Assembly (NCBI RefSeq): GCF_002222055.1
Contig: NZ_MUGS01000015.1
Span: 62,001-126,000, forward strand
Length of the DNA: 64,000 nt
Reading direction: 5' to 3'
Origin: Flavobacterium araucananum
GTDB lineage: Bacteria; Bacteroidota; Bacteroidia; Flavobacteriales; Flavobacteriaceae
In this document: in pieces, positions 52,225-62,052 of the stretch
Numbering within the stretch: position 1 is the first letter of the stretch
Layout of the letters: each line of letters opens with the position of its first letter
Program-made: the position numbers and the translations under genes
The notes under the pieces: model-generated
Seen by the model: the letters and a program-made list of their open reading frames with translations, nothing else
What the model was told of the DNA's origin: nothing
Databases searched by the model: none

Positions 52225-54684
52225 TTATTTTTGAATATGTTTTAGATCGATTGCATCAATTGTCGCATTTTTAACGGCTAGTTCATGATAAAACGGAATC
52301 ATTTTTAATTCGATTGCAGCTGTTATTTCAGTAGCTGATTTTTTGTCTTTTATTAATTTAAAAGCTTCTTCAATTTCTTCTTTACTAAAATCAGCTATAT
52401 TTTGATTTTGTTGAATTTGGGTTGCAGGTATTTTTGTCAATGCCAAAATTTCTTTCAACATCCATCTGTGATGCATTAACTGATCACGCTTGCTGTCGCT
52501 TCTTTCTACTAGTTTTAGGTAGGATTTATAAGCTGCTTTGTCTGTAACATCAGACTCGACTGTGCCGTTTAATTTATGGCTGTTTACTCGTCCTATGGCT
52601 GTAACATATCCATTTTCGATACTTTCGTCTTTGTCTTTTATTTCTTTTTCCAGTTTTTGAGCAGCTTCAAAAAGGTAGTCATTATAGTGTTTGAGAGTTT
52701 GATCTTCTACATTATAAACTTCGAGATAATCTAAAACTTTTTCCTTAAAATCTTTATCATCAGGGGCGAGTGTAGCCAATGTTAATAAATGTTCTAAATT
52801 GGTACTTTCTTTTTCCGGTAAAGGATTTAGGGCAAGTTGCATTTCTTTTAACTGATTTGTGATTTGATCACGAGTTCCCTCAAAAGCTTTTCCGTTGAGG
52901 TTTATTTTTAAAATAGGATTTGTAGATTTTAAGTTTAAGTCATCTTCTGTTCTGGGTTCTCTTTTTGGACGCATTTTTATTTTATCAAAAGAATAGGCGT
53001 AGGATAGAGTGGCTGTTAAATCATTGTTTTTTCTGCCGGCAGCATTATTAAACAAAGAGATTACGCTCATGTTGAAATTGTGTTTTTGGAGATAAATATA
53101 TGATCCGTTTAATCTAAAATTGAAAACATCATTTTGTTTATCACCGTTACTGTAACTCGTATTGTAACTTGTAGTAGCACTAGTATTTAGTTTTTTGTCA
53201 AAAAATAATTTTGAAGCTCCTATTGTAGGTCCAATAATAAAATTTTTACCTGCATCGGTTTGTCCGTACGTATTATTCAGGGAACCATTAAAGCTTAAAT
53301 CTTTTTCAGGATACCCAATAGAATAGGTAAGTGCAGAGTTATAATAGGTAGAGGCTCCTCCTTCAACTGTTTGTCCTTGTTGTTGGTTTTTGGCATCTTG
53401 CATAGAGAAATTGGCACTTATCGCTTTCTTTACTTTTTTATCATTTTTAAGTAAATAATTTAGAGTCAGACCAATATTTTGATTGACTTGCCTAAAATTT
53501 AAAGTATCTAAATATTCATAATTAGATACCTGATTAATATAATCGAACTGATTACGACTGTTAGTGTAGGATTGAAAATTAGAATAATTAAAGTTTAAAT
53601 TTAGTTTTTGATTGGGTCTGAAATCGGCATTAACAGAGGTTACTAATCGCTTCATTTGACTTTCTTTTTGCTTTTCTAAATTATCTTTTTGAAGACCAAG
53701 ATTTACAGCAAGAGAGATCTTGTCTTTATTTAAATTTTGTGTTGCATTCACAGTAATGTTTTCTAAATCATTATTAAAATAATACCCTCCAAAAGTTCTG
53801 TAATTAGGATCAATTCGTTCGTATCCTATACCTAAAGTTCCTTTTCCGGCTGGATATACTAATTGACCTTTAAAAGCATCATAACTTGTAGTGGTACTGT
53901 TTCTGCCTAAAAGGAAAGATGAAATCCCTTGCGCTTTTCCGCTTTCTGTTACTCTCAAATCTTCTGTAATACTACTGTTTGCATATTCTGTAGAGACCTG
54001 TAATTTTTGAAAAAGCTTAAAAGAAGTTTCAAAACTAATAGCTGTATTTTCTTTTGGCGTTACATCCAATTCAAAAGGAACCGGGTTGTTCAGCGAATTT
54101 ATCTGGTCTTTGGCTTTAAATAAAGTGACCCCTAAATTTATTTTCTCTAAAGCGTATGACGTTTTAAATCCATATCCAAATCTTTTATAAGATGGCAGAA
54201 TATCCGGATATGCAGAATCAAATTCGTTACTTTTTAATAAACGTCCGTACATAGCGCTAATTTTAAATTTTCCCTGTGGCGTTAAATCAATTCCAAAACC
54301 TGAAAACTGATGACCACTTAAAGTATATGGCGAAAAATTCATGCTTACATCTCCAATATGCGCCGTAATCCATTTGTAAGATGGATGTATACTCAAACGA
54401 TTCATTAATACGGGTTTATTATATCCAAATTTTTGATTTGTATAAGAAAACGATAAAGGAACATTGTACAAATTGGCAATGTTGAAATTGATATTTCCAT
54501 TCAAAAAATAGCTAAAAGGCTCTCTTGTAGCATTTCCGGAATAAAATACCGTATTGGCAGATGCGCCACCGCTAACATTTATTAGTTTGGCTTTGGCTAC
54601 TTCCTGCACATCAAAGTTTTGCGAAAAACCAAAAGTGCTTGTAAAAAGTAGTATTGTAATTAAAATTATTTTTTTTAAAATCAT
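52225..54684 (-). CDS. Outer-membrane beta-barrel protein with helical C-terminal domain
   Basis: 819 residues from the ATG at 54684 (MILKKIILITILLFTSTFGFSQ, signal peptide). Residues about 40-590 are alternating hydrophobic strands with aromatic girdles (FSYFLNGNINFNI, VPLSFSYTNQKFGY, LSIHPSYKWITAHIGDVSMNF, TTSYDAFKGQLVYPAGKG), as in large outer-membrane barrels. Residues about 600-819 are a charged, helical domain without signal (DQITNQLKEMQLALNPL, FLFEAAQKLEKEIKDKDES-like), presumably periplasmic. No TonB box or plug domain seen. It sits between the SprB adhesin and the giant metallopeptidase gene and may be their channel or anchor, which is inference. Confidence 0.8.
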   Translation of the reverse strand: MILKKIILITILLFTSTFGFSQNFDVQEVAKAKLINVSGGASANTVFYSGNATREPFSYFLNGNINFNIANLYNVPLSFSYTNQKFGYNKPVLMNRLSIHPSYKWITAHIGDVSMNFSPYTLSGHQFSGFGIDLTPQGKFKISAMYGRLLKSNEFDSAYPDILPSYKRFGYGFKTSYALEKINLGVTLFKAKDQINSLNNPVPFELDVTPKENTAISFETSFKLFQKLQVSTEYANSSITEDLRVTESGKAQGISSFLLGRNSTTTSYDAFKGQLVYPAGKGTLGIGYERIDPNYRTFGGYYFNNDLENITVNATQNLNKDKISLAVNLGLQKDNLEKQKESQMKRLVTSVNADFRPNQKLNLNFNYSNFQSYTNSRNQFDYINQVSNYEYLDTLNFRQVNQNIGLTLNYLLKNDKKVKKAISANFSMQDAKNQQQGQTVEGGASTYYNSALTYSIGYPEKDLSFNGSLNNTYGQTDAGKNFIIGPTIGASKLFFDKKLNTSATTSYNTSYSNGDKQNDVFNFRLNGSYIYLQKHNFNMSVISLFNNAAGRKNNDLTATLSYAYSFDKIKMRPKREPRTEDDLNLKSTNPILKINLNGKAFEGTRDQITNQLKEMQLALNPLPEKESTNLEHLLTLATLAPDDKDFKEKVLDYLEVYNVEDQTLKHYNDYLFEAAQKLEKEIKDKDESIENGYVTAIGRVNSHKLNGTVESDVTDKAAYKSYLKLVERSDSKRDQLMHHRWMLKEILALTKIPATQIQQNQNIADFSKEEIEEAFKLIKDKKSATEITAAIELKMIPFYHELAVKNATIDAIDLKHIQK

Positions 54685-54774
54685 TCTTTTTATGCCATGA
54701 AAATTAAGTTCTCTCTTCTTGATTTCCATTGTTATTTGAAATTGATAATTTTTACTTGCTTTATATTTTAAAGT

Positions 54775-57700
54775 TTATTGAATGATAATTTTTCTCAATT
54801 TACTTCCTTGTTGCGATTCAAACAGAACGAAATATACTCCTGAAGGCAGTCCGTTAAAACTAAAGTTGAACAGATAATTATCTTTGCCATCTTGTGTTTT
54901 TGAATCGATTAGCATATTGTTATTTAAATTATAAACCTTAACATGTGCAGGCATAACTTTATCAAGCAATACATCTACTGTAAAAGTTCCTTTTGATGGA
55001 TTAGGATAAATTTTCAAATCAAATTTTTTCGAAACTTCATCGGGATTATTTTCTTCGAATTCACCTTCGGTAACTAAAATTGTTTTGGTTTGATAAGCGG
55101 TACAATTTCCTTTTTTGGTGTTCATCGTAATATCATATTCACCGGCTTGACTAAAACTTATCTCAGCAAAATCTTTGTTTTTAGAGATAATCGTGGCATT
55201 ACCTGGCAATACCCATTCGATCTCGTCAGCATCGGGATTACTAATGTCTACAATTATAAATTTCTCATTTTTGAATACCTGACTAGAAACCGCAAATTCA
55301 GCACTAATGGCGGTGTTTTGGCTTGATACTTTTATAGTATCTGTAGCTTGACAACCTAATTTGTTGGTTACAATTACAGTATAGTTTGCAGGTTCAGAAA
55401 CTGTAACCATTGCTTTATTGCTTTTAAATCCTTTGTCTGATGTCCATGCATAAGTAGCTTTATCATCATCAATAGTGGCATTAATGGTCAGGGTTTGATC
55501 AAAACACAATGTTACATCTTCGCCAATATTAATAATATCTTTAGGCGGGTTTTTGATGGTATAGGTACGGCTGATTATACATCCTTTACTATCCGTGATT
55601 TCAATCGTATAATTGCCCGCAGCAGCATTAGTCAACGTATTTGATTTTTCGCCTGTATTCCATAAATAGGTATAAGGAGCAATACCAGCAATTGTCGTAA
55701 CAGTGATAGTGGCATCAGAACCACCATAACAGGTTGGGATCTTTATAACTTCGGCTGCATCCAAATGAGCTGGTGCAACAAGGGTAATTGTTTTTGTGAT
55801 TGTACAGCCATTGTTGTCTGTCACTAATAGTGAATAATTTCCGGGAACAACATTGACTAAATTAGGAGTTCTGTCACCAGTATTCCATAAGTAGGAGTAG
55901 GGTGCAGTACCCTGAGTGGCTGCCGAAGTAATTGTCCAGTCATTTCCGTCACCACATCTTGTATATTGCGAGGAAAGAGAATTATCTAAAGCTGTAGGTT
56001 CAGTAATTGTAATGGTTTCACTTGTAATCGATTTGCCAAAATAATCTGTTGCAATGACAAAATAAGTGCCTGCTTTTGCATTCAGTAAAGTTTCGGCTTC
56101 ACTTATGATGACTGTAGGATTGTTTACATTATACCATTTATAGTAATAATCAGGAAGACCTCCGGAAGTAATTGCTTTTATACTTGCTGTGGCATCTCCA
56201 TAACATTTTACAACGTTGATTTGAGTCAATTTGATAAAAAGTGGATCAACTTTATCTAAGTCTCTTTTTTCGATCATACAACCATTTGCATCGATTATGG
56301 TAATAAAATATTGTCCTACATAAATGTTGTAAATGCTATTAGATTCTTTATCGTTATCGGTATAGATCGATTTACCATCTTTATCATACCATTCAAAATT
56401 ATAATTTGGAGTACCTCCGATAACTGTAACTTTAATACTGGCATCATCGACTCCTAAAGCAGATGGAGCAGTTTTTTCTACTTTTATCCCCATTACTTTA
56501 GGTTCTGTAATAATAATCTCTTTAAAATCCTGACAACCATTGTCATCAGTTACAGTAACATTGTATGTTGATGCATAAAGATTTTTGATTGTGTTTTCGT
56601 TGGCATTTGTTCCGGTACTCCATACAATCGCATATTTTCCCGTACCTCCCGTTACATTAATGGTAATTTCGGCATCGTTATTACCATTACAGGAAACATT
56701 CTTTTGGGTATAATTGATTTTTAGAAGTTTTGGTTCGCTCACCGTTACAGGATTTGAGGTGTAGCTATTTCCAAATCCGTCTTTAACTTCTAAAATATAA
56801 TCACCTGCAACTAATGTCCCGGAAGGATTTGTTGTAGAGGCAATGATGCCGGGAGTTAATGTGTTGTACCATTTATACTCGTACTTTTTGTTTGCATCAG
56901 GAACACCAATTGGCGCACCTCCTGATATTGTAGCTTTTAGAATAGCTTGTTTGTTACCAAAACATTTTATTGATTCAGTTTCAACAATCGAAGTAATTAA
57001 AAGTTCGTCCGGTTGATAAACGGTAAAGGTGTCTTGTGTTGTACATAGATTTTTGTCTGTAACAATAACGGTATATGTGCCTTCTCCGATTCCGTTTAAT
57101 AAAGCATTCTTTTTACCTGTCATTACTATTTGACCGGTGCCTTCGTACCATTGATAGGTGTACGGGAATGTTCCGTCAGAAACCACGACATCTATACTAC
57201 CATTTTTTAAGCCATAACCACTGGCTTCTATTTTTGTAGATGAAGCAATGATTAATGGTTTAAGGGGTTGCGTAATTTTAACCGCAATTGGTGCGACCGA
57301 GTAAGAACATCCGTTATCATCTTTAATACTAAAGGAATAATCCCCAGCAGGAATTCCGGTTCTGTCCTTTGTCGTACTACCGTCATTCCAAATAACATGA
57401 TAATCTCCTGTTCCTCCTTGAATATTTAATGTAATAGTTGCATCGCTACCCTTAAAACAATTAACATTTGTTTGCGTAAAGGTACAGGTGATCGCAGGTC
57501 TTTCAGTTAGTTCTGCAATTATGAGTTCTCTTGAAATATTTACATTGTCTGTTACAACAACTTTATAAAAACCAGCATATAAATTTTCGATTTTATTTGT
57601 TATTCCACCCGTTAATAGCGTATAATTATCTGTTGCTTTTTGCTTGTAATACCATTTATAATCATATTGGTTTGGCATTACCGGAGTTCCACCGCTTGCA

Positions 57701-59652
57701 ATAACCTCAATACTACCGGTATTTGCCCCATTGCAGGTTACATCTACTTTATTTACAAAGGCTACAGCCAATGCTTTTAGAGTAACGGTTTCAATAGTAG
57801 AAGTACAATTGTTACTATCTTTTGCAATTATTTCATAAACTCCATCGCCTAAACCGGTAATTGTATTTGTTGGATATTCAGTACTAATACCATTATTTTT
57901 CAAAATGTAGGTATATGTATTTGTCCCTCCATTTGCATTAATCGTTATTTGTCCATCATTTGCCGTAACTATAGTAGGCTGTATTGGTTTATTAATTGTT
58001 ATAGTAACAGCAGTATTTTGAATGATTGTAATGTTTGCAGGACTATTAAATGTACAATTGTTATCATCTTTAATACTGTAAGAATAAGTTCCGGCAATTA
58101 ATTTTGTTGGATCTATTATTCTTGCATTGTCCGTAACATCTTTATAAACTACATTATAGCTGCCCGTTCCTCCTTTAATATCTAATTTTATGGTACCGTC
58201 ATTTCCACCATTACAACTTACGTTTGTAAATGTAGAAGTTGCTGTAAGAGGAGCTGTTGGTTGAGAAATATAGTAATCGGCATAAATCTCCTTATTGTAA
58301 GCATCTGTAAGTCCCACTCTGTAGTCGCCAAGAATAAGATCAGTTATGGTAGAAGTAGTTTGTAAAGGAATTTGAGTTTCTACACCATTTTTTACAGTAA
58401 ACCATCTATAGGTATAAGGACTTGTTCCTCCGGCTGCCGTTATAGTTATTGCCCCGGTTTTAGCATCGAAACATTTAATATTTTCTTGTTTTACTAGTTT
58501 TATGGACAGTGCTTCAAGTTCAAACTGTTGTGAAGTAGTCACACAACCATTAGCATCTTTTACAAATACATCATAGATACCATTTCCTAATCCTGTAATT
58601 ATATTTGTGGTATATTCAGTAGGAGTACCATTCTTCTTGGTTACAACATAACTATAATTAGGTTTTCCTCCGCTTGCATTTATAGTGATTTGTCCATCAT
58701 TAATGACAGGACTTGTTGGTTGTTTCTGAGATGTTGTTGTAACAGATAGTTTTGCAGGTTCAATAATCTGAATACTACTGGTGCTATTGAATTTGCATCC
58801 ATTAGCATCAGTTATAGTATAAGAATAAGTTCTTTTTGATAATCCTGTTCTGGTAGTTTGTCCTGTTTCAGATGTTGTAATAACGCTATCACTCCAAAGA
58901 ATTGAATATCCCGCAGTTCCTCCAGTAATGTTAAGGGTAATTGTACCGTCTGTTGCTCCGTTGCAGGTTATATCTGTTTTAGAATGAGTTGCGTTTAATG
59001 CATTTGCTGGTTCAGTAATTCTAAAAGGATCTGACCAAGCTTCGTTAGGCAAAGCAGGTAGTGCTACATTATCTTTTACATATACTTTGTACACCCCTTC
59101 GGATAAAGTTTTTGCAGCTGTAGCCCCTATTTTACCAGTTGATACATATACATTATTAACTTCTTTATACCATTCATAGCTATACCCGGATGTAACTATT
59201 CCTCCACTTGTTGAAGTAACTGATAGTGTTCCGGTAGCATCACCTTTGCAAGCAATTTTATTACCCGTAATGGTAACTAAAAGTTCTTTAATTTGATCTA
59301 TTGTAAACGGATATGGATCACTTTTACAGGAATTACCATCTACTGCAGTTATGGTATAACTGCCAGCACCAAGTTTTGTCCAATCACTGGGAGCAGTAAA
59401 AGAAGGATCTCCTGCTTTCGTCCAATTGTAAGTATATGAACCTGTTCCGCCTTTGAAAAAAATGGATATTGAACCATCATTTCTATTAAAACCGGTTGGA
59501 TTTTTTTTGCTTACAACTCCATCTACTACAATGGCTTTGGGAGTGGTAATTGTAACAGGTTTGGCTCCATTTTCATCAGCTTTATTAGGATCAGTTTGAG
59601 AAAACCCAAATAAACTTATAAAGAAGAGTAATAGTAAGTAGTATTTTTTCAT
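54775..59652 (-). CDS. SprB-repeat adhesin with T9SS sorting domain
   Basis: 1625 residues. Signal peptide 1-19. About 16 SprB-type repeats of 75-95 residues fill residues 40-1370; typical cores are CNGATDGTITLNITGG and CYGGSDATITVTTIAG. The repeats fall into a higher-order order B-C-(A-B-C)x4-A-A (see findings). Two Ig/PKD-like domains follow (about 1375-1540, EDVTLCFDQTL and ISAEFAVSSQVF). A complete type A sorting domain ends the protein (FDLKIYPNPSKGTFTV, VKVYNLNNNMLID, LPSGVYFVLFE, KLRKIIIQ). SprB in F. johnsoniae is the cell-surface adhesin moved during gliding. Here repeats are longer and in an operon with toxin-like genes, so the role may be attachment or delivery. Confidence 0.9.
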   Translation of the reverse strand: MKKYYLLLLFFISLFGFSQTDPNKADENGAKPVTITTPKAIVVDGVVSKKNPTGFNRNDGSISIFFKGGTGSYTYNWTKAGDPSFTAPSDWTKLGAGSYTITAVDGNSCKSDPYPFTIDQIKELLVTITGNKIACKGDATGTLSVTSTSGGIVTSGYSYEWYKEVNNVYVSTGKIGATAAKTLSEGVYKVYVKDNVALPALPNEAWSDPFRITEPANALNATHSKTDITCNGATDGTITLNITGGTAGYSILWSDSVITTSETGQTTRTGLSKRTYSYTITDANGCKFNSTSSIQIIEPAKLSVTTTSQKQPTSPVINDGQITINASGGKPNYSYVVTKKNGTPTEYTTNIITGLGNGIYDVFVKDANGCVTTSQQFELEALSIKLVKQENIKCFDAKTGAITITAAGGTSPYTYRWFTVKNGVETQIPLQTTSTITDLILGDYRVGLTDAYNKEIYADYYISQPTAPLTATSTFTNVSCNGGNDGTIKLDIKGGTGSYNVVYKDVTDNARIIDPTKLIAGTYSYSIKDDNNCTFNSPANITIIQNTAVTITINKPIQPTIVTANDGQITINANGGTNTYTYILKNNGISTEYPTNTITGLGDGVYEIIAKDSNNCTSTIETVTLKALAVAFVNKVDVTCNGANTGSIEVIASGGTPVMPNQYDYKWYYKQKATDNYTLLTGGITNKIENLYAGFYKVVVTDNVNISRELIIAELTERPAITCTFTQTNVNCFKGSDATITLNIQGGTGDYHVIWNDGSTTKDRTGIPAGDYSFSIKDDNGCSYSVAPIAVKITQPLKPLIIASSTKIEASGYGLKNGSIDVVVSDGTFPYTYQWYEGTGQIVMTGKKNALLNGIGEGTYTVIVTDKNLCTTQDTFTVYQPDELLITSIVETESIKCFGNKQAILKATISGGAPIGVPDANKKYEYKWYNTLTPGIIASTTNPSGTLVAGDYILEVKDGFGNSYTSNPVTVSEPKLLKINYTQKNVSCNGNNDAEITINVTGGTGKYAIVWSTGTNANENTIKNLYASTYNVTVTDDNGCQDFKEIIITEPKVMGIKVEKTAPSALGVDDASIKVTVIGGTPNYNFEWYDKDGKSIYTDNDKESNSIYNIYVGQYFITIIDANGCMIEKRDLDKVDPLFIKLTQINVVKCYGDATASIKAITSGGLPDYYYKWYNVNNPTVIISEAETLLNAKAGTYFVIATDYFGKSITSETITITEPTALDNSLSSQYTRCGDGNDWTITSAATQGTAPYSYLWNTGDRTPNLVNVVPGNYSLLVTDNNGCTITKTITLVAPAHLDAAEVIKIPTCYGGSDATITVTTIAGIAPYTYLWNTGEKSNTLTNAAAGNYTIEITDSKGCIISRTYTIKNPPKDIINIGEDVTLCFDQTLTINATIDDDKATYAWTSDKGFKSNKAMVTVSEPANYTVIVTNKLGCQATDTIKVSSQNTAISAEFAVSSQVFKNEKFIIVDISNPDADEIEWVLPGNATIISKNKDFAEISFSQAGEYDITMNTKKGNCTAYQTKTILVTEGEFEENNPDEVSKKFDLKIYPNPSKGTFTVDVLLDKVMPAHVKVYNLNNNMLIDSKTQDGKDNYLFNFSFNGLPSGVYFVLFESQQGSKLRKIIIQ

Positions 59653-59677
59653 AATTTTTATATGTTTATTTGGGAGT

Positions 59678-60862
59678 TTAATTTTCTATGCAATTATTAG
59701 TATCAACAACTATGACCTTATGATCTCCATCTTTAGGTAGTGTTATGGTGTCCGGATTTTTCATAAGTAATTTTTTAGTCTCATTATTCAAAATATAGTA
59801 ATAAGGAGGTGTCCCTCCTTTAACAGTAATTAATACTCCCCCTTTATCTGTACTGCATTTAGGTTGTATACCAGTTAAGTTAAAAGTTAATGGTTGTACA
59901 TCTTCTATTATAAAGGAATCAGTTTTAATAGCACTAGATCCAACTCTATCATTAGTGTCAGTATTAGTTTGCGCCTGGTATTTTATAAAATAAGTACCAT
60001 GCGCTATGTTATTCCATGTATATATATTATTGTGAATATCCTTTTTCAATGCAGATGCACTACTCAAAAAGACGAAATCTTTTAAGTCTGTGTTGTATAC
60101 AAACAGGTTAAAAAGAAACTCCTGGTTGTCTTTAAGTTCTGTTTTAAATTGTAAAGTCGCACTTCCGCTGGATTCATTACTACATTTAACATTAGAAGTA
60201 ATGGGTTTTTTATCCACTAATTCAGGAGAACACCCTATAATAGTATAAGTTCTTATAGTAGTATATTGAGTTTCGTAACCCGCTTGAAAATGAACTTGCA
60301 ATTGATCGCTATAACCGGGTAGATCCTTTATTTTAAAGGAAATTGATGTTTGTTGCTGAAACTGTGTTGGAAAATCCTGCCATGCACCATCTGCTAATTT
60401 GTAACGCCAGTTCCAACCATTTTTTAGTGTAATTATATCTTCATTACATTTTGAATTTGTTTCTCCCTTCTGAAGTTCCGGTATATGTATTGCCATTATT
60501 TCAGAATTTGCAAGACATCCACCAAAATACCAGTACGAAAAGTTGTCTTTATTGTATGGTGCAGTTCGTTTTATTTGTCCGCATATTGGTGACCCACTCA
60601 AAATTTCGGTAAAGCTTAATTCATTTGGATTGCCAGTCACATAAAAAAAACAATATAGATCATCCTTGTAATTTTCTTCAAAAAAATTAATTGAGCATGA
60701 ATTTGTTCCCGTCGTAATTTGATGTAATCCGTTATAATCATTACCAGGCCAGACAGAATTTGAAGTGATTTTAGATTTTACTAAAATCGCATACTCCGTC
60801 TGCCCATGAACTAACAGGTTTGCTAGAAAGAATATAAAAAAGAGTGATTTTTTCTTTATCAT
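59678..60862 (-). CDS. Secreted SprB-repeat paralogue 4 (nearest the adhesin)
   Basis: 394 residues. Signal peptide 1-20 (KKKSLFFIFFLANLLVHGQ). A variable N-terminal domain (about 21-130) has cysteines in SCSIN, YCFFY, ICGQI and GGCLANS. An Ig-like domain follows with WNWRYKLADGAWQDFPTQFQ (about 150-170). The constant half starts at GCSPELVDKKPITSN (about 208) and ends with one SprB-type repeat (KCSTDKGGVLITVKGGTPPYYYIL). No T9SS tail. 25 bp separate it from the adhesin; it is one of four tandem paralogues. Confidence 0.85.
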   Translation of the reverse strand: MIKKKSLFFIFFLANLLVHGQTEYAILVKSKITSNSVWPGNDYNGLHQITTGTNSCSINFFEENYKDDLYCFFYVTGNPNELSFTEILSGSPICGQIKRTAPYNKDNFSYWYFGGCLANSEIMAIHIPELQKGETNSKCNEDIITLKNGWNWRYKLADGAWQDFPTQFQQQTSISFKIKDLPGYSDQLQVHFQAGYETQYTTIRTYTIIGCSPELVDKKPITSNVKCSNESSGSATLQFKTELKDNQEFLFNLFVYNTDLKDFVFLSSASALKKDIHNNIYTWNNIAHGTYFIKYQAQTNTDTNDRVGSSAIKTDSFIIEDVQPLTFNLTGIQPKCSTDKGGVLITVKGGTPPYYYILNNETKKLLMKNPDTITLPKDGDHKVIVVDTNNCIEN

Positions 60863-60863
60863 G

Positions 60864-62045
60864 TTATTTTTCTATACAATCATTACTATCAACAACTATA
60901 ACTTTATGCTCTCCATCTGACGATAATGTTATGGTGTCCGGATTTTTGATAAGTAATTTTTTAGTCTCATTATCCAAAATATAGTAATAAGGTGATGTTC
61001 CTCCTTTAACAGTAATTAATACTCCCCCTTTATCTGTACTGCATTTAGGTTGTATACCAGTTAAGTTAAAAGTTAATGGTGTTGCATCTTCTATTATAAA
61101 GGAATCAGTTTTAATAGCACTAGATCCAACTCTATCATTAGTGTCAGTGTTAGTTTGTGCCTGGTATTTTATAAAATAAGTACCATGCGCTATGTTATTC
61201 CATGTATATATATTATTGTGAATATCCTTTTTCAATGCAGAGTCACTACTCAAAAAGTCGAAATCTTTTAGATCTGTGTTGTATTTATACAGGTTAAAAA
61301 GAAACTCCTGATTGTCTTTAAGTTCTGTTTTAAATTGTAAAGTCGCACTTCCGCTGGATTCATTACTACATTTAACATTAGAAGTAATGGGTTTTTTATC
61401 CACTAATTCAGGAGAACACCCTATAATAGTATAAGTTCTTATGTTAGTATATTGAGTTTCGTAACCCGCTTGAAAATGAACTTGAGATTGATTACTGTAA
61501 CCGGGTAGATCCTTTATTTTAAAGGAAATTGATGTTTTTTGTTGAAATTGTGTTGGAAAATCTTGCCATGCACCATCTGCCAATTTGTAACGCCAGTTCC
61601 ATCCATTTTTTAGTGTTAAAACATCTTCATTACATTTTGAATTTGTTTCTCCCTGCTGAAGTTCCGGGATATGTATTGCCATTATTCTAGAATTAGCAAG
61701 ACATCCGCCAAAATCCCAAGATTCAAAAGTATCCCTGTTGTATGGTCTTGTTTGTCGTATTGTTCCGCAGATTTGGGTACCCACCATATTTTCAAGAAAA
61801 ATAAGTTCAGTAGGGTTTCCTGTAATATAAAAAAAACAAAATTTGTCTTTGTTATCATATTGATTAGCAAAAAATATTTCGCAACTATTATTAGGTCCTG
61901 CAAAAATAGAGTGAGTACCTTCGTTATCCATTGCAGGCCATTTAGCGCGAGGATTAATCTTTGATTTTATTAATATTGCATATTCACTTTGCCCATGAGC
62001 TAACAGGCTTCCTAAAAAAAGTATAAAAAAGAGTAGTTTTTTCAT
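60864..62045 (-). CDS. Secreted SprB-repeat paralogue 3
   Basis: 393 residues with the same layout as its neighbour downstream: signal peptide 1-18, variable domain with NSCEIFF and ICGTI, then HIPELQQGETNSKCNED and the WNWRYKLADGAWQDF Ig-like domain. The C-terminal half is almost identical to paralogue 4 (for example the whole stretch from CSPELV to the SprB repeat differs at only a handful of positions). It ends NDCIEK without a sorting domain. One base separates it from paralogue 4. Confidence 0.85.
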   Translation of the reverse strand: MKKLLFFILFLGSLLAHGQSEYAILIKSKINPRAKWPAMDNEGTHSIFAGPNNSCEIFFANQYDNKDKFCFFYITGNPTELIFLENMVGTQICGTIRQTRPYNRDTFESWDFGGCLANSRIMAIHIPELQQGETNSKCNEDVLTLKNGWNWRYKLADGAWQDFPTQFQQKTSISFKIKDLPGYSNQSQVHFQAGYETQYTNIRTYTIIGCSPELVDKKPITSNVKCSNESSGSATLQFKTELKDNQEFLFNLYKYNTDLKDFDFLSSDSALKKDIHNNIYTWNNIAHGTYFIKYQAQTNTDTNDRVGSSAIKTDSFIIEDATPLTFNLTGIQPKCSTDKGGVLITVKGGTSPYYYILDNETKKLLIKNPDTITLSSDGEHKVIVVDSNDCIEK

Positions 62046-62052
62046 TATATAA

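Noticed and set aside
54775..59652. Repeats in the adhesin gene as a CRISPR-like or DNA-level tandem repeat
   Set aside because: The repetition is at protein level (SprB repeats) with considerable DNA divergence and no uniform spacers.
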